Counted from the first letter of the stretch, positions 41,441 through 50,690 are shown. The stretch is DNA of 64,000 bases from Streptomyces cavernae (GCF_004023625.1 NZ_RPDJ01000020.1:62001-126000), one strand, 5' to 3'. Notes: generated by a model not told the origin, from the sequence alone. Made by a program: numbers and translations.

Positions 41441-42175
41441 CTACGCCGCCAGCCCCAGCGCGGCCATCCGCTTCGTGTGGGCCTCCGTGATGCGTGAGAA
41501 CATGCGGCCCACCTCCGCGAGGTCGAAGCCGTCCGCGACGCCGCCGACGAGCATGGTCGACAGGGCGTCGCGGTCCGCGACCACCCGCTGGGACTGGGAG
41601 AGCGCCTCGCCCATCAGCCGGCGCGCCCACAGCGCGAGCCGTCCGCCCACGCGCGGGTCCGCGTCGATGGCCGCGCGTACCTTCTCCACCGCGAAACTCG
41701 CGTGGCCGGTGTCGTCGAGGACGGCGAGGACCAGCCCGCGGGTGTCGGAGTCGAGCCGCGCGGCGACCTCCCGGTAGAAGTCGCTGGCGATCGAGTCGCC
41801 GACGTACGCTTTGACGAGCCCCTCCAGCCAGTCGGAGGGCGCGGTCTGCTTGTGGAAGCCGTCCAGCGCGGCGACGAAGGGCTGCATCGCCTCGGTCGGC
41901 TCGGCTCCGATCTCCGAGAGCCGGTCCCGGAGCTGCTCGAAGTGGTGGAACTCGGCCGACGCCATCTTCGCCAGCTCCGCCTTGTCGATGAGCGTGGGCG
42001 CCAGCTTGGCGTCCTCGGCGAGCCGCTCGAACGCCGCCAGTTCCCCGTACGCGAGCGCTCCGAGCAGGTCCACGACAGCGGCGCGGTACTGGGGGTCGGC
42101 GGAGGCCTCGGCCCAGTTCCGGGCGGCGACTCCGGTCGGTTCGGCGGTGTTGTCGGTGTTGTCGGACGTCGTCAT
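41441..42175 (-). CDS. Ferritin-like fold protein (MiaE-like)
   Basis: A 244-residue all-helical protein of the actinobacterial ferritin-like family. Carboxylate/histidine pairs typical of a diiron site are visible (ALAYGELAAFERL, then SAEFHHFEQL; later DDTGHASF). Relatives are annotated as tRNA hydroxylase MiaE-like or ferritin-like proteins; the true substrate is uncertain. ATG 42175 (TTSDNTDNTAEP) with a weak ribosome site. It is divergent from the DEAD-box helicase gene. Confidence 0.85.
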   Translation of the reverse strand: MTTSDNTDNTAEPTGVAARNWAEASADPQYRAAVVDLLGALAYGELAAFERLAEDAKLAPTLIDKAELAKMASAEFHHFEQLRDRLSEIGAEPTEAMQPFVAALDGFHKQTAPSDWLEGLVKAYVGDSIASDFYREVAARLDSDTRGLVLAVLDDTGHASFAVEKVRAAIDADPRVGGRLALWARRLMGEALSQSQRVVADRDALSTMLVGGVADGFDLAEVGRMFSRITEAHTKRMAALGLAA

Positions 42176-42548
42176 GAAGCGCACAATAGCCCGCTCGCAG
42201 GGCCGCGGAAGTCCCTGGTCAATCACTGTGACGACGACTACGTGACCAAATCGGCCATCGCGTGTGCGCGATTCCGGGGTATGGTGGTAATGCGCCCGCC
42301 GAATATTCGACGGGCCACTCGAATGAGGATGCCCGGTCGGTGGCCCGATCGGCTCCGACCTGACAGCTCTCCTCATCCGTACGGCAGTCTGCGTACGGAA
42401 TCCGGAGAGACCCTCAGCGGTACGAGCGCTAGAGCGTCGGCAGTGGTCCCATGCCACCTCAGGCCCGCCCTCAGGCGGCCGACGTCCCCGGCACGTACAA
42501 GAACCCCCCGCGCTCGCCTCGCACCGCGCTCACAGAAGAGGCAGCACC
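42176..42548. promoter_or_regulatory. Long divergent 5' region of the DEAD-box helicase gene
   Basis: This 373-base region has a hairpin (ATCCGTACG/CGTACGGAT-like, about 42375-42401) and an upstream ORF of 33 codons (ATG 42451 to TGA 42552) that ends across the helicase start. A long structured leader is common in cold-shock DEAD-box helicase genes and fits post-transcriptional control. No protein-coding gene of its own is supported. Confidence 0.5.
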
Positions 42549-45329
42549 CTGACTACGACTTTCCGAGAGCTCGGGATCCTTCCCGAGACCGCCGAGGCCC
42601 TGGAAGCCGTCGGTATCATCAATCCCTTCCCCATCCAGGAGATGACGCTCCCCGTCGCCCTCTCCGGCACCGACGTCATCGGCCAGGCCAAGACCGGCAC
42701 GGGCAAGACTCTGGGCTTCGGTCTTCCGCTCCTCGAGCGCGTCACCGTCCCCGCGGACGTGGAGGCCGGCCGGGCCCGGCCCGAGCAGCTGACCGACGCA
42801 CCGCAGGCGCTCGTCGTCGTCCCCACCCGCGAGCTGTGCACCCAGGTCACCAATGACCTGCTGACCGCCGGCAAGGTGCGGAACGTGCGCGTCACCGCGA
42901 TCTACGGCGGCCGGGCCTACGAGCCCCAGGTCGAGGCCCTGAAGAAGGGCGTCGACGTCGTCGTCGGCACTCCGGGGCGGCTGCTCGACCTCGCCGGGCA
43001 GAAGAAGCTGAACCTGAAGCACGTGCGATGCCTGGTCCTCGACGAGGCCGACGAGATGCTCGACCTGGGCTTCCTGCCCGACGTCGAGAAGATCATCAAC
43101 CTGCTGCCGGCCAAGCGGCAGACCATGCTGTTCTCGGCGACCATGCCGGGCGCGGTCATCGGTCTCGCGCGCCGTTACATGTCGCAGCCCACGCACATCC
43201 GTGCCACCGCGCCGGACGACGAGGGCGCGACGGTCGCGAACACCGCGCAGTTCGTCTACCGCGCGCACTCCATGGACAAGCCCGAGATGGTCGCGCGCAT
43301 ACTGCAGGCCGAGGGTCGTGGGCTCGCCATGATCTTCTGCCGCACCAAGCGGACGGCGGCCGACATCGCCGAGCAGTTGCAGCGCCGGGGCTTCGCCTCC
43401 GGCGCCGTCCATGGTGACCTCGGCCAGGGAGCGCGCGAACAGGCGCTGCGCGCCTTCCGCGCCGGCAAGGTGGACGTGCTCGTCTGCACCGACGTCGCCG
43501 CGCGCGGTATCGACGTGGAGGGCGTGACGCACGTCATCAACTACCAGTCGCCCGAGGAGGAGAAGACGTACCTGCACCGCATCGGCCGTACCGGCCGCGC
43601 GGGCGCCAAGGGCATCGCGATCACCCTCGTCGACTGGGACGACATCCCCCGCTGGCAGCTCATCAACAAGGCGCTGCAGCTGAACTTCAACGACCCGCCG
43701 GAGACGTACTCGACGTCGCCGCACCTCTTCGAGGAGCTGAGCATCCCGGCCGGGACGAAGGGCGTGCTGCCGCGCGCCGAGCGGACCCGGGCCGGTCTGG
43801 ACGCCGAGGAGATCGAGGACCTCGGGGAGACCGGCGGCCGTGGAGCGCGTTCCCGTGGGGGCCGCGCGCCGTCCGCCGAGCGCGAGCGTGAACGTGAGCG
43901 CCCGGCGCGCACACCGCGGCGCCGCCGCCGTACGCGCAACGGCGCACCGGTGAACGAGACCGCACCGGCCGCCGAGGCGACGGCCTCGGCTCCGGCCGCG
44001 GAGCAGTCCGCCGAGCCCGCGACGCGCACCCCGCGCCGTCGCCGCCGCACCCGTGCGGGGAATCCCGCCGAGGCCGCGGTGGTCTCTCCGGTCACGGAGG
44101 AGGCGACGCTCGCCGGGCAGCCGGTACCGGCTGCGGTCGCCGAGGTGTCCGCACCGGTGACGGAGACGCCGGCCGCGACGAAGCCACGTCGGCGCACCCG
44201 CAGGTCGGTTGAGGCCACGGAGACCCCGGCGGCCGAAGCGATCGCTCCGGTGACCGAGGAAGCCGCCATCGATGAGGTGGTGACGGAGGCGGTCGAGGCT
44301 GCCGAGCCCGTCGAGGTGCCGGCCAAGCCGCGCCGCCGGACCCGAAAGACCGCGCAGCCCGCACAGCCCGCGGAAGCCGCTGAGGCTGCCGTCGCCACCG
44401 CCGAGGGCACCGCGCCCGAGGCCGCTCCGGCTCCACGCCGTCGTACGCGCAAGGCGGTTGAGGCCGCCGAGGCCCCGGTGGCGGAGGTCGCTGCTCCGGC
44501 CGCCGAGGCGGTCGCGGCCGTCGAGGCCGACGAGGTGCCGGCCAAGCCCCGCCGCCGGACCCGCAAGGCCGCACAGCCCACGGAAGCCGCTGAGGCCGCC
44601 GTCGCCACCGCCGAGGGCACTGCGCCCGAGGCTCAGGTCGCCGAAGTCCCGGTCGCCGAGGCTGTGGACGCTCCGGCGAAGCCGCGTCGGCGCACGCGCA
44701 AGGCGGTGCAGCTCGCGGAGACAGCTGAGGCTGCCGAGGCCGCCGTCGCGACGGCGGAGGGCGAGGCCCCCGTCAAGCCGAAGCGCACCCGCAAGTCGGC
44801 GCAGGCATCCGTTGCCACCGCCGAGAGCGCGGCTGCGGACGAGGCTCCCGCACCCCGGCGCCGGACCCGCAAGGCCACGGAAGCGGCGGAGCCCGCGGAG
44901 TCCGCGGTCGCCACGGCCGAGGGAGTGGTACCGGACGCCGATGCCGACGAGACCTCGGCCAAGCCGCGTCGCCGGACCCGCAAGGCCGCGGTTGCCACTG
45001 AGGCGGTGGGCACCGCGGAGGCGGAGACTGCGGAGAAGGCTCCGGCCGCACCCCGGCGCCGTACGCGGAAGACGGCCGAGGCTTCGGTCGCTCCCGTCGA
45101 CGGCGAAGCGCCGGCGGCACCGGCGAAGCCGAGGCGCACCCGGAAGACGGCGGAGGCCGCCGTCGCCACTGCCGAAGGCGAAGCCCCCGTCAGGGCCAGG
45201 CGGACGCGCAAGACCGCCGAAGCCGTGATTCCGGCTCAGATGGCCGAAGTCCCCGCCGCCGAGAGCGCCGAGGACACCGAGGCCAAGCCGCGGCGTCGTA
45301 CCCGCAAGACAGCGGCTGCCGAGAGCTGA
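42549..45329 (+). CDS. DEAD-box RNA helicase with long basic repetitive C-terminal tail
   Basis: A protein of about 926 residues. All DEAD-box motifs are present: Q motif region FPIQEMT, AKTGTGKT (motif I, about residue 48), PTRELC, VLDEADEML (motif II), FSATMPG (III), CRTKRTA, and HRIGRTGRAG (VI). The conserved N-terminus TTTFRELGILPETAEALEA is in frame only from a CTG at 42549, with AGAAGAGG six bases upstream, and no ATG/GTG/TTG exists in frame between it and a far upstream region. From about residue 435 the protein is an Ala/Glu-rich tail with some 14 PRRRTRK-like motifs, probably RNA-binding. Likely role: RNA unwinding at low temperature or in ribosome assembly. Confidence 0.88.
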   Translation: MTTTFRELGILPETAEALEAVGIINPFPIQEMTLPVALSGTDVIGQAKTGTGKTLGFGLPLLERVTVPADVEAGRARPEQLTDAPQALVVVPTRELCTQVTNDLLTAGKVRNVRVTAIYGGRAYEPQVEALKKGVDVVVGTPGRLLDLAGQKKLNLKHVRCLVLDEADEMLDLGFLPDVEKIINLLPAKRQTMLFSATMPGAVIGLARRYMSQPTHIRATAPDDEGATVANTAQFVYRAHSMDKPEMVARILQAEGRGLAMIFCRTKRTAADIAEQLQRRGFASGAVHGDLGQGAREQALRAFRAGKVDVLVCTDVAARGIDVEGVTHVINYQSPEEEKTYLHRIGRTGRAGAKGIAITLVDWDDIPRWQLINKALQLNFNDPPETYSTSPHLFEELSIPAGTKGVLPRAERTRAGLDAEEIEDLGETGGRGARSRGGRAPSAERERERERPARTPRRRRRTRNGAPVNETAPAAEATASAPAAEQSAEPATRTPRRRRRTRAGNPAEAAVVSPVTEEATLAGQPVPAAVAEVSAPVTETPAATKPRRRTRRSVEATETPAAEAIAPVTEEAAIDEVVTEAVEAAEPVEVPAKPRRRTRKTAQPAQPAEAAEAAVATAEGTAPEAAPAPRRRTRKAVEAAEAPVAEVAAPAAEAVAAVEADEVPAKPRRRTRKAAQPTEAAEAAVATAEGTAPEAQVAEVPVAEAVDAPAKPRRRTRKAVQLAETAEAAEAAVATAEGEAPVKPKRTRKSAQASVATAESAAADEAPAPRRRTRKATEAAEPAESAVATAEGVVPDADADETSAKPRRRTRKAAVATEAVGTAEAETAEKAPAAPRRRTRKTAEASVAPVDGEAPAAPAKPRRTRKTAEAAVATAEGEAPVRARRTRKTAEAVIPAQMAEVPAAESAEDTEAKPRRRTRKTAAAES

Positions 45330-45351
45330 GTCGGCCGACCGCGTAACCTGC

Positions 45352-45390
45352 CGGACGGCCCAGTCCCCTTCACGGGGGCCGGGCCGTCGG
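45352..45390 (+). terminator. Terminator after the DEAD-box helicase gene
   Basis: GACGGCCC pairs with GGGCCGTC around an inner CCCC/GGGG hairpin; GGCGTTTCTTCC follows. Confidence 0.75.
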
Positions 45391-45443
45391 CGTTTCTTCC
45401 CCGGACTCGGGCCCGACCGCGGGCCCCCGCTAACCTCACCCCC

Positions 45444-46316
45444 ATGAGCAAACCCCCCAGCTTCACCCCTCCCCCGGGTGCCCACGCGCGCCGTCTGCGG
45501 ACGGCGCGCGGCGAGTTCGCCGTGGTCGAGGCGCCCGCGAACGCCGAGCGGCCCAAGGGGACCGTGCTGCTGCTGCCCGGGTTCACCGGCAGCAAGGAGG
45601 ACTTCTCGCCCCTGCACGGGCAGTTCGCCGCCGCGGGGTACCGGTCCGTCGCCGTGGACGGGCGTGGGCAGTACGAGAGCCCGGGGGACCGCCATGACGA
45701 GTCGGCGTACGTGCGGGAGGAGTTGGCGCGCGATGTGCTCGCGCAGGCGGCGGCGCTCGCTGACGGCCCCGTCCATCTGCTCGGGCACTCGCTCGGCGGC
45801 CAGATCGCCCGTGCCGCCGTGCTCCTGGACTCCGCGCCCTTCCGCTCGCTCACCCTCATGGCCTCCGGTCCCGCCGAGATCTCCGCACCTCAGCAGCAGC
45901 GGGTCAAGCTGCTGCGGGACGCCCTCGCCGTGATGACGATGGAGGAGGTCTGGGACGCCATCCAGGCCATGGAACCGCCCACGGAGACCGAAGGCGACCT
46001 GGACGAGGGACTGCAGGACCGGGAAGACCTGCGTCGGCGCTGGCTGCTCAACAGTCCGGCACAACTCATCGCCACCGGGCTCCAGTTGTGCACCGAACCC
46101 GACCGCACGGCCGAACTCGCCGCCGTTGAGCTGCCGAAGCACGTACTGTCCGGCGAGCGTGACGACACCTGGCCGGTGCCGCTCCTCGACAAGATGGCGG
46201 TACGGCTGAACGCGCACCGGACCGTCGTACGCGGAGCGGAGCACTCCCCGAACACGGACCAGCCGGGGGCCACGGCCCGCGCCCTCCTCGGTTTCTGGGA
46301 CGCCAACAACGACTGA
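45444..46316 (+). CDS. Alpha/beta hydrolase
   Basis: A 290-residue hydrolase with LLLPGFTGSKEDF, nucleophile elbow GHSLGGQIAR, an acid residue in SGERDDTWPV and histidine in GAEHSPNTDQPG. The substrate is unknown. ATG 45444 (SKPPSFTPPPG) lies a short way behind the helicase terminator. It is convergent with the NYN gene. Confidence 0.88.
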   Translation: MSKPPSFTPPPGAHARRLRTARGEFAVVEAPANAERPKGTVLLLPGFTGSKEDFSPLHGQFAAAGYRSVAVDGRGQYESPGDRHDESAYVREELARDVLAQAAALADGPVHLLGHSLGGQIARAAVLLDSAPFRSLTLMASGPAEISAPQQQRVKLLRDALAVMTMEEVWDAIQAMEPPTETEGDLDEGLQDREDLRRRWLLNSPAQLIATGLQLCTEPDRTAELAAVELPKHVLSGERDDTWPVPLLDKMAVRLNAHRTVVRGAEHSPNTDQPGATARALLGFWDANND

Positions 46317-46344
46317 CGCCGACAACGACCAGGGAGTGTCTGGG

Positions 46345-46396
46345 ACCGACGGGCCCCAGTACCGCGCCTGACCGACGGGCCCTAGTACTGCGCCTG
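46345..46396. repeat. 26-bp tandem duplication across the NYN gene stop codon
   Basis: ACCGACGGGCCCCAGTACCG and ACCGACGGGCCCTAGTACTG begin adjacent 26-bp units (46345-46370, 46371-46396) that differ at two positions. In the unit nearer the gene one of these changes creates TAG, the stop codon. Confidence 0.85.
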
Positions 46397-47296
46397 CAGG
46401 TGTTCCCAGAAGCCGTCGCGCAAGGCGCGGCGCAGGTCCGCCTGGCCGCGCAGCGAGTACTGCAGCAGCACCTCGGCCTCGACCAGCAGGTCCTGGTCCA
46501 CCGACCCGGGCAGATACGGGTGGCCGGGCAGCAGTTCCACCAGCGCCTCCCGGCCTCGCGCCGCCAGCCACTTGGCGGCGATCTGCGCACCGACGAAGCG
46601 CACGTCCTCCCGGGCGGGCCGGGCGACGTTCGTGGTGTCGTAGGAGGCCGCCGTCCGCCGGGCCACGTAGGGCTTGAAGAACTCGAGGTCGAAGGTGCGC
46701 TGGCTGTCGACCTCCCAGAGCAGCGGTTCCGCCTGGTTGCGGCCCTCGGGCGCCTCGATCCCCCACAGATGGACCCTGGCTCCGTACCCCTGTGCCGCCT
46801 CCACCGCGGACACCAGGTCCTCGTCTCCGCCGATGAGGGCTGCATCACTGATGGCACGATGCCGGGCCAGCGACTCCAGGTCCGTCCGGATCAGCGAATC
46901 GACGCCCTTCTGCTGGTTGTTCGCGTTGAGGTTGCCGAGGCGCACCTTGACGTCGGGGAGTTCGGCGATGGACTGCTGCTCGGCGGTGTGGATCCGGCGC
47001 CGGGCGCCGTCGTACCAGTAGACCCGCAGGAGCCGGCTGTCCGCGAAGATCGTGCGGGCCCGGTCGATGAGCGCCTCGATCAGACCCTCCGCGTCCAGGT
47101 CGAAGGCCCGCCGGTCCTCGGTCCCCGCGACCAGCCGGCCAGCCGCCGCGTACAGATACCCGGCGTCGACGAAGATGGCATGCGTGGAGGGCGTCTTGGC
47201 GACCTCCGCGAGCATGCGTTGCAGCAGCTCGTTCGTGCGGTCGATGCGCGCGCCGAGTGTCGCCAGGTCGTCGGGTCCCGCGTGGTCGTCGTTCAT
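46382..47296 (-). CDS. NYN-domain (PIN-like) protein
   Basis: A 304-residue protein. The NYN/LabA-like nuclease domain is recognised by IFVDAGYLYAA (first Asp), KGVDSLIRTDL (central Asp) and ALIGGDEDLVSAVEAA (last acidic cluster). NYN proteins are thought to be RNases. The C-terminal 90 residues form a further alpha-helical region. ATG 47296. The stop lies inside a tandem duplication; without the base change the reading frame would continue. Confidence 0.87.
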   Translation of the reverse strand: MNDDHAGPDDLATLGARIDRTNELLQRMLAEVAKTPSTHAIFVDAGYLYAAAGRLVAGTEDRRAFDLDAEGLIEALIDRARTIFADSRLLRVYWYDGARRRIHTAEQQSIAELPDVKVRLGNLNANNQQKGVDSLIRTDLESLARHRAISDAALIGGDEDLVSAVEAAQGYGARVHLWGIEAPEGRNQAEPLLWEVDSQRTFDLEFFKPYVARRTAASYDTTNVARPAREDVRFVGAQIAAKWLAARGREALVELLPGHPYLPGSVDQDLLVEAEVLLQYSLRGQADLRRALRDGFWEHLQAQY

Positions 47297-47550
47297 ATGA
47301 CTCCATTGTCCCGGCGGTCACGCTGCGAACACAACCGGTGAACTACCAGCGAGTAATTAGGCGTTCGAAAAATTTCCTTAGCGTAGGGAATGTTTGCATC
47401 AGGCATCCCGTTGCATACGTATGGAACGTATGGAACGCGAGGCACCGACGCCCCGCAAGCCACACTGCCCCCGATCTCTCGGCCAGCCCGAGCTGGGGGA
47501 CCACATGTAGTTCTCCGCACAGGAGGATTGACCAGACGAAGGGAGAAGCC

Positions 47551-47703
47551 ATGCGCTTCGAGATCTTGCGCCTCGACGACGTCGACGGTACCCCCGTGGA
47601 CAGCACCGTCGTGGACGCCGCCTCCGTCAACAGGATCGTGCAGCAGGCCGCCGCGATAGGGCAGCGCATCTGGATCCGCCCGGCCGAGGGCCCGGCCTCG
47701 TAA
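47551..47703 (+). CDS. Small hypothetical protein
   Basis: A 50-residue protein (MRFEILRLDDVDG start; central VNRIVQQAAAIGQRIWIRP). ATG 47551 follows GGGAGAAG, and a terminator stands just after the gene. No known domain. The upstream 250 bases include a repeated GTATGGAAC and an A/T-rich patch that may hold the promoter. The gene is too short for family assignment. Confidence 0.65.
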   Translation: MRFEILRLDDVDGTPVDSTVVDAASVNRIVQQAAAIGQRIWIRPAEGPAS

Positions 47704-47727
47704 CGCCGGTTGTTTTTGACGCTTCGG

Positions 47728-47759
47728 AGCCCCGTACGGCGATTACGCCGTGCGGGGCT
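47728..47759. terminator. Terminator between the small gene and marC
   Basis: AGCCCCGTACGGCG, loop ATTA, CGCCGTGCGGGGCT: a 14-bp stem (one mismatch) between convergent genes. Confidence 0.88.
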
Positions 47760-47809
47760 GTTGCATGCGCCTCCGCCCGGTTCCCGGGGGCCTCGGGCGG
47801 GACTCCCGG

Positions 47810-48415
47810 TCAGCTGGCGCGTATGACCTGTGTGACGCCGTTGATGATCTGCTGGACCGCGATCGCGGAGAGCATCATGCCGGCGAGCCGGGTCACCAGG
47901 ACGACACCGCCGTCCTTGATGACCCGGATGATCAGCAGGGAGTACCGCATGACCAGCCACAGCACCACGTGGATGGCGAGGATCGCCGTCCACACGGAGA
48001 CCTGCGCAGCGGTTCCGTCCGCCTTCTGCACGGCCAGGATCACCGAGACGATGGCCCCCGGCCCGGCGAGCAACGGCATCCCGAGCGGTACGAGCGCGAC
48101 GTTGACGTCCTTGGTCTGCTTGGGCTCGTCGGTCTTGCCGGTCAGCAGGTCGAGCGCGATGAGCAGCAGGAGCAGTCCTCCGGCGATCATCAGCGCGGGG
48201 ACGGAGACGTGCAGGTAGTTCAGGATCTGGTGCCCGAGCAGCCCGAAGACGGCGATGACCCCGCCCGCCACACAGACGGCCTGGAAGGCCATCCGCTTCT
48301 GCACCTTGCCGGGCCGACCGGCGGTGAGCGCGAGGAAGATCGGGGTGATCCCCGGGGGGTCCATGATCACGAAGAGGGTCAGGAAGAGGGAACCGAAGAC
48401 GGCGGCGTCGAACAT
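47810..48415 (-). CDS. marC: MarC-family integral membrane protein
   Basis: A 201-residue protein with six hydrophobic helices. Typical MarC motifs are present: FVIMDPPGITPIFLALT in the first third and VPLGMPLLAGPGAI in the middle. MarC proteins are uncharacterised inner-membrane proteins, once suggested to act in drug resistance. ATG 48415 follows AAGG. The DNA upstream is low-complexity. Confidence 0.9.
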   Translation of the reverse strand: MFDAAVFGSLFLTLFVIMDPPGITPIFLALTAGRPGKVQKRMAFQAVCVAGGVIAVFGLLGHQILNYLHVSVPALMIAGGLLLLLIALDLLTGKTDEPKQTKDVNVALVPLGMPLLAGPGAIVSVILAVQKADGTAAQVSVWTAILAIHVVLWLVMRYSLLIIRVIKDGGVVLVTRLAGMMLSAIAVQQIINGVTQVIRAS

Positions 48416-49045
48416 GTGTGATGGCCTTGCGGAGGTGTGGACAGGGATTCGGGCTCGGTGGAGCCCGGGGACTTGAGGGACTTGGCGGAGCAGGAGCTTG
48501 CTGGACAGCTGAGCGGAAAGGAAGGGAAGGGACAGGAGGGCGCTCAGACGCGGGCGGACGCGTCGTCGGTACGAGGACGGGAGCGCCGTTTCACCGCCCG
48601 TCGGCAGACCCGCTGACGTCGGCAGGCCGGCCGCTCCGCGACCAGGGCAGCGAGCACCCCGGGACGCAGCGCGGACAGGCGTGGGCAGGACGGAACGGCC
48701 ACACCGCACCGTCGGGCAGCAGGGAGCGCGGAACGCCCCAGACAGCACCGCCCAGAGAACACGGCCTGGACAGCACGGGCCCGGGCGGCACGGCCCGGAC
48801 AGCACCGCCCAGAGAACACGGCCTGGACAGCACGGGCCCGGGCGGCACGGCCCGGACAGCACGGGCCAGGACAGACTGCCGAGACAGCACCGCCCAGACA
48901 GCACGGCCCTGGTGGAACGGCCCAGAGCGGATCCCCTACGCGGGGCGCGGCGGGGCGCCCGGGCGGAGCCGAGGACCCACCACCCCCCGTACGCGAGGCC
49001 CCGGATCCCGACCGGTCACCCGGGCACGCCCGTCCGGTGCGGGGC
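48416..49045. repeat. Low-complexity gap with 57-bp tandem repeat
   Basis: The 630-base gap between marC and the PHP gene holds a 57-bp unit beginning GACAGCACCGCCCAGAGAAC, starting at 48741, 48798 and (partial) 48855, surrounded by weaker GGACAGCACGG echoes to about 48915. No gene is supported although long open frames exist on both strands because of base composition. Confidence 0.8.
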
Positions 49046-49903
49046 TCAGGCTCCCCCGGTCCCCGGGACCGGGAAGGCACCCGTCGCCCGGCGCGTGATC
49101 TCCCCGTACACCTCGGGATCGGTGGTGAACTCGCCGAGTGCGACGGTCTTCCGGCTGCCGTGGTAGTCGCTGGAGCCCGTGGCGAGCAGGCCCAGTTCGG
49201 CAGCGAGGCCGCGAAGTCGGGCCCGGGTGGCGGGTTCGTGGTCCATGTGGTCGACCTCGATGCCGTCGAGCCCGGCGGCGGCCAGCCCGGCGATCGCGGA
49301 TTCCGGCACCACTTGCCCCCGCTTGACCGCGGCCGGGTGCGCGAAGACGGTGACCCCGCCCGCTGCCTTGACCAGCCGGATCGCCTCGAACGGATCCGTC
49401 TCGTGCTTCTCGACGTACGCCCGCCCGCCGTTGGCGAGCCAGTCGGCGGTGAACGCGTCGGACACACTGTCCACCACCCCGAGCTCCACCAGCGCGGAGG
49501 CGATGTGAGGGCGCCCCACGGAACCGTCCCCGGCGATGCGCGCGACCTGCTCCCAGGTCACGTCCACGCCCAGCTCCTGAAGCTTGACGATCATCGCCTT
49601 CGCCCGCGGCACCCGGTCGTCGCGCACCAGCTCACGCTCGCGCAGCAGTTCGGGCTCCGCGGGATCGAAGAGGTAGGCGAGCATGTGCAGCGGTACGCCG
49701 TCGAGGCGACAGGACAGCTCGGCCCCGGTGACCAGCGTGAGTCCCTCCGGCAGCGCGGCCACGGCCGACGCGTGCCCGCGGGTGGTGTCGTGATCGGTCA
49801 GCGCCACGACGTCCAGCCCGGCGGCGGCAGCGTTGCGTACCAGCTCGGCGGGGGTGTCCGTACCGTCGGAGGCGGTGGAGTGAGTGTGCAGGTCGATGCG
49901 CAC
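49046..49903 (-). CDS. PHP-domain phosphoesterase
   Basis: A 285-residue protein with the PHP metal-binding motifs: DLHTHSTASDG (first residues), LTDHDTTRG, AHPAAV and SSDYHG. The family includes nucleoside 3',5'-bisphosphate phosphatases (RnmA/YciV-like) and phosphoesterases; the nearest match by layout is the RnmA type. GTG 49903 follows TGGAG at nine bases. A longer in-frame reading would overlap the DUF6758 gene and is not supported. Confidence 0.9.
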   Translation of the reverse strand: MRIDLHTHSTASDGTDTPAELVRNAAAAGLDVVALTDHDTTRGHASAVAALPEGLTLVTGAELSCRLDGVPLHMLAYLFDPAEPELLRERELVRDDRVPRAKAMIVKLQELGVDVTWEQVARIAGDGSVGRPHIASALVELGVVDSVSDAFTADWLANGGRAYVEKHETDPFEAIRLVKAAGGVTVFAHPAAVKRGQVVPESAIAGLAAAGLDGIEVDHMDHEPATRARLRGLAAELGLLATGSSDYHGSRKTVALGEFTTDPEVYGEITRRATGAFPVPGTGGA

Positions 49904-50048
49904 GACGCGGGCTCCAGACGGTGAACATGCGGAACGGACGCTCAAGGATAACGGGAGCCTGACGCCACCTGTCACACCCGCACCCGTGAAGCGCCCCCTA
50001 CATTCCGCACACCCCCCGGAGCGCCCCCACTTCCCTCCGAGCGGAGCG

Positions 50049-50690
50049 CTAAGGCTCCAGGATCCGCGGCGACAGCGCCCCGCACGGCACCAGGTCCAGT
50101 TCGGCCCCGGCATCCCGCAGGTCGGTCAGCACCAGCTCGTCGTACATCAGCATCCCCGACTTCTCGGGCCAGACGACCGCCCACAGCCACAACCCGCGGG
50201 CCTCGCCCGCGAAGACGGCCCGGTCGTCGGGGGTCCCGGAGACGTGCCATAGCGGTGTCGGCCGGCCCGCGGCGAGGACCTTCGCCTCAGCCGGCTTCTC
50301 GACGCTCATGTGCGGGCCGGGGTCGGGTCCGTCGATGCCGGCGTAGCGGGCGCCCAGGCCGACGCCGAGTTCCTCGGCAACGAGGATCAACTCGCCGATG
50401 CCGCCCAGCGGTCCGGGCCCCGAGCAGGCCACCGCGGTCGCGCGTCCGCCACTACGGTCGTCACCGGCGTACCCCACGCCGGTGAACAGCCACCCCACCG
50501 GCAGCGGCCACGGCATCCACACCGGCACCTGGGCACGGTGCACAACGACACTGAGGGCCTCGACGCTGGGCGGGATCACGGGCTGCAGCGGATGCACGAT
50601 TCCGTGCACATCGCACTGCCACGAGTCGGAGAAGAGTCCGGGAGCCCTGACCCGGCCACCACACTTCGGGCAACTGGGTTCGCCCCTCAT
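50049..50690 (-). CDS. DUF6758 family protein with N-terminal zinc ribbon
   Basis: A 213-residue protein. The first 30 residues form a CxxC...CxxH zinc ribbon (SCPKCGGRV, then QCDVHGIVHP). The rest is a Trp-rich mixed domain (VPVWMPWPLPVGWLFTG). The family is conserved in Streptomyces and not characterised. ATG 50690. It lies upstream of the PHP gene in the same direction and may share its transcript. Confidence 0.82.
   Translation of the reverse strand: MRGEPSCPKCGGRVRAPGLFSDSWQCDVHGIVHPLQPVIPPSVEALSVVVHRAQVPVWMPWPLPVGWLFTGVGYAGDDRSGGRATAVACSGPGPLGGIGELILVAEELGVGLGARYAGIDGPDPGPHMSVEKPAEAKVLAAGRPTPLWHVSGTPDDRAVFAGEARGLWLWAVVWPEKSGMLMYDELVLTDLRDAGAELDLVPCGALSPRILEP

Noticed and set aside
48416..49045. 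Protein-coding gene in the gap before marC
   Set aside because: Frames on both strands are made of tandem repeats with no start signals.
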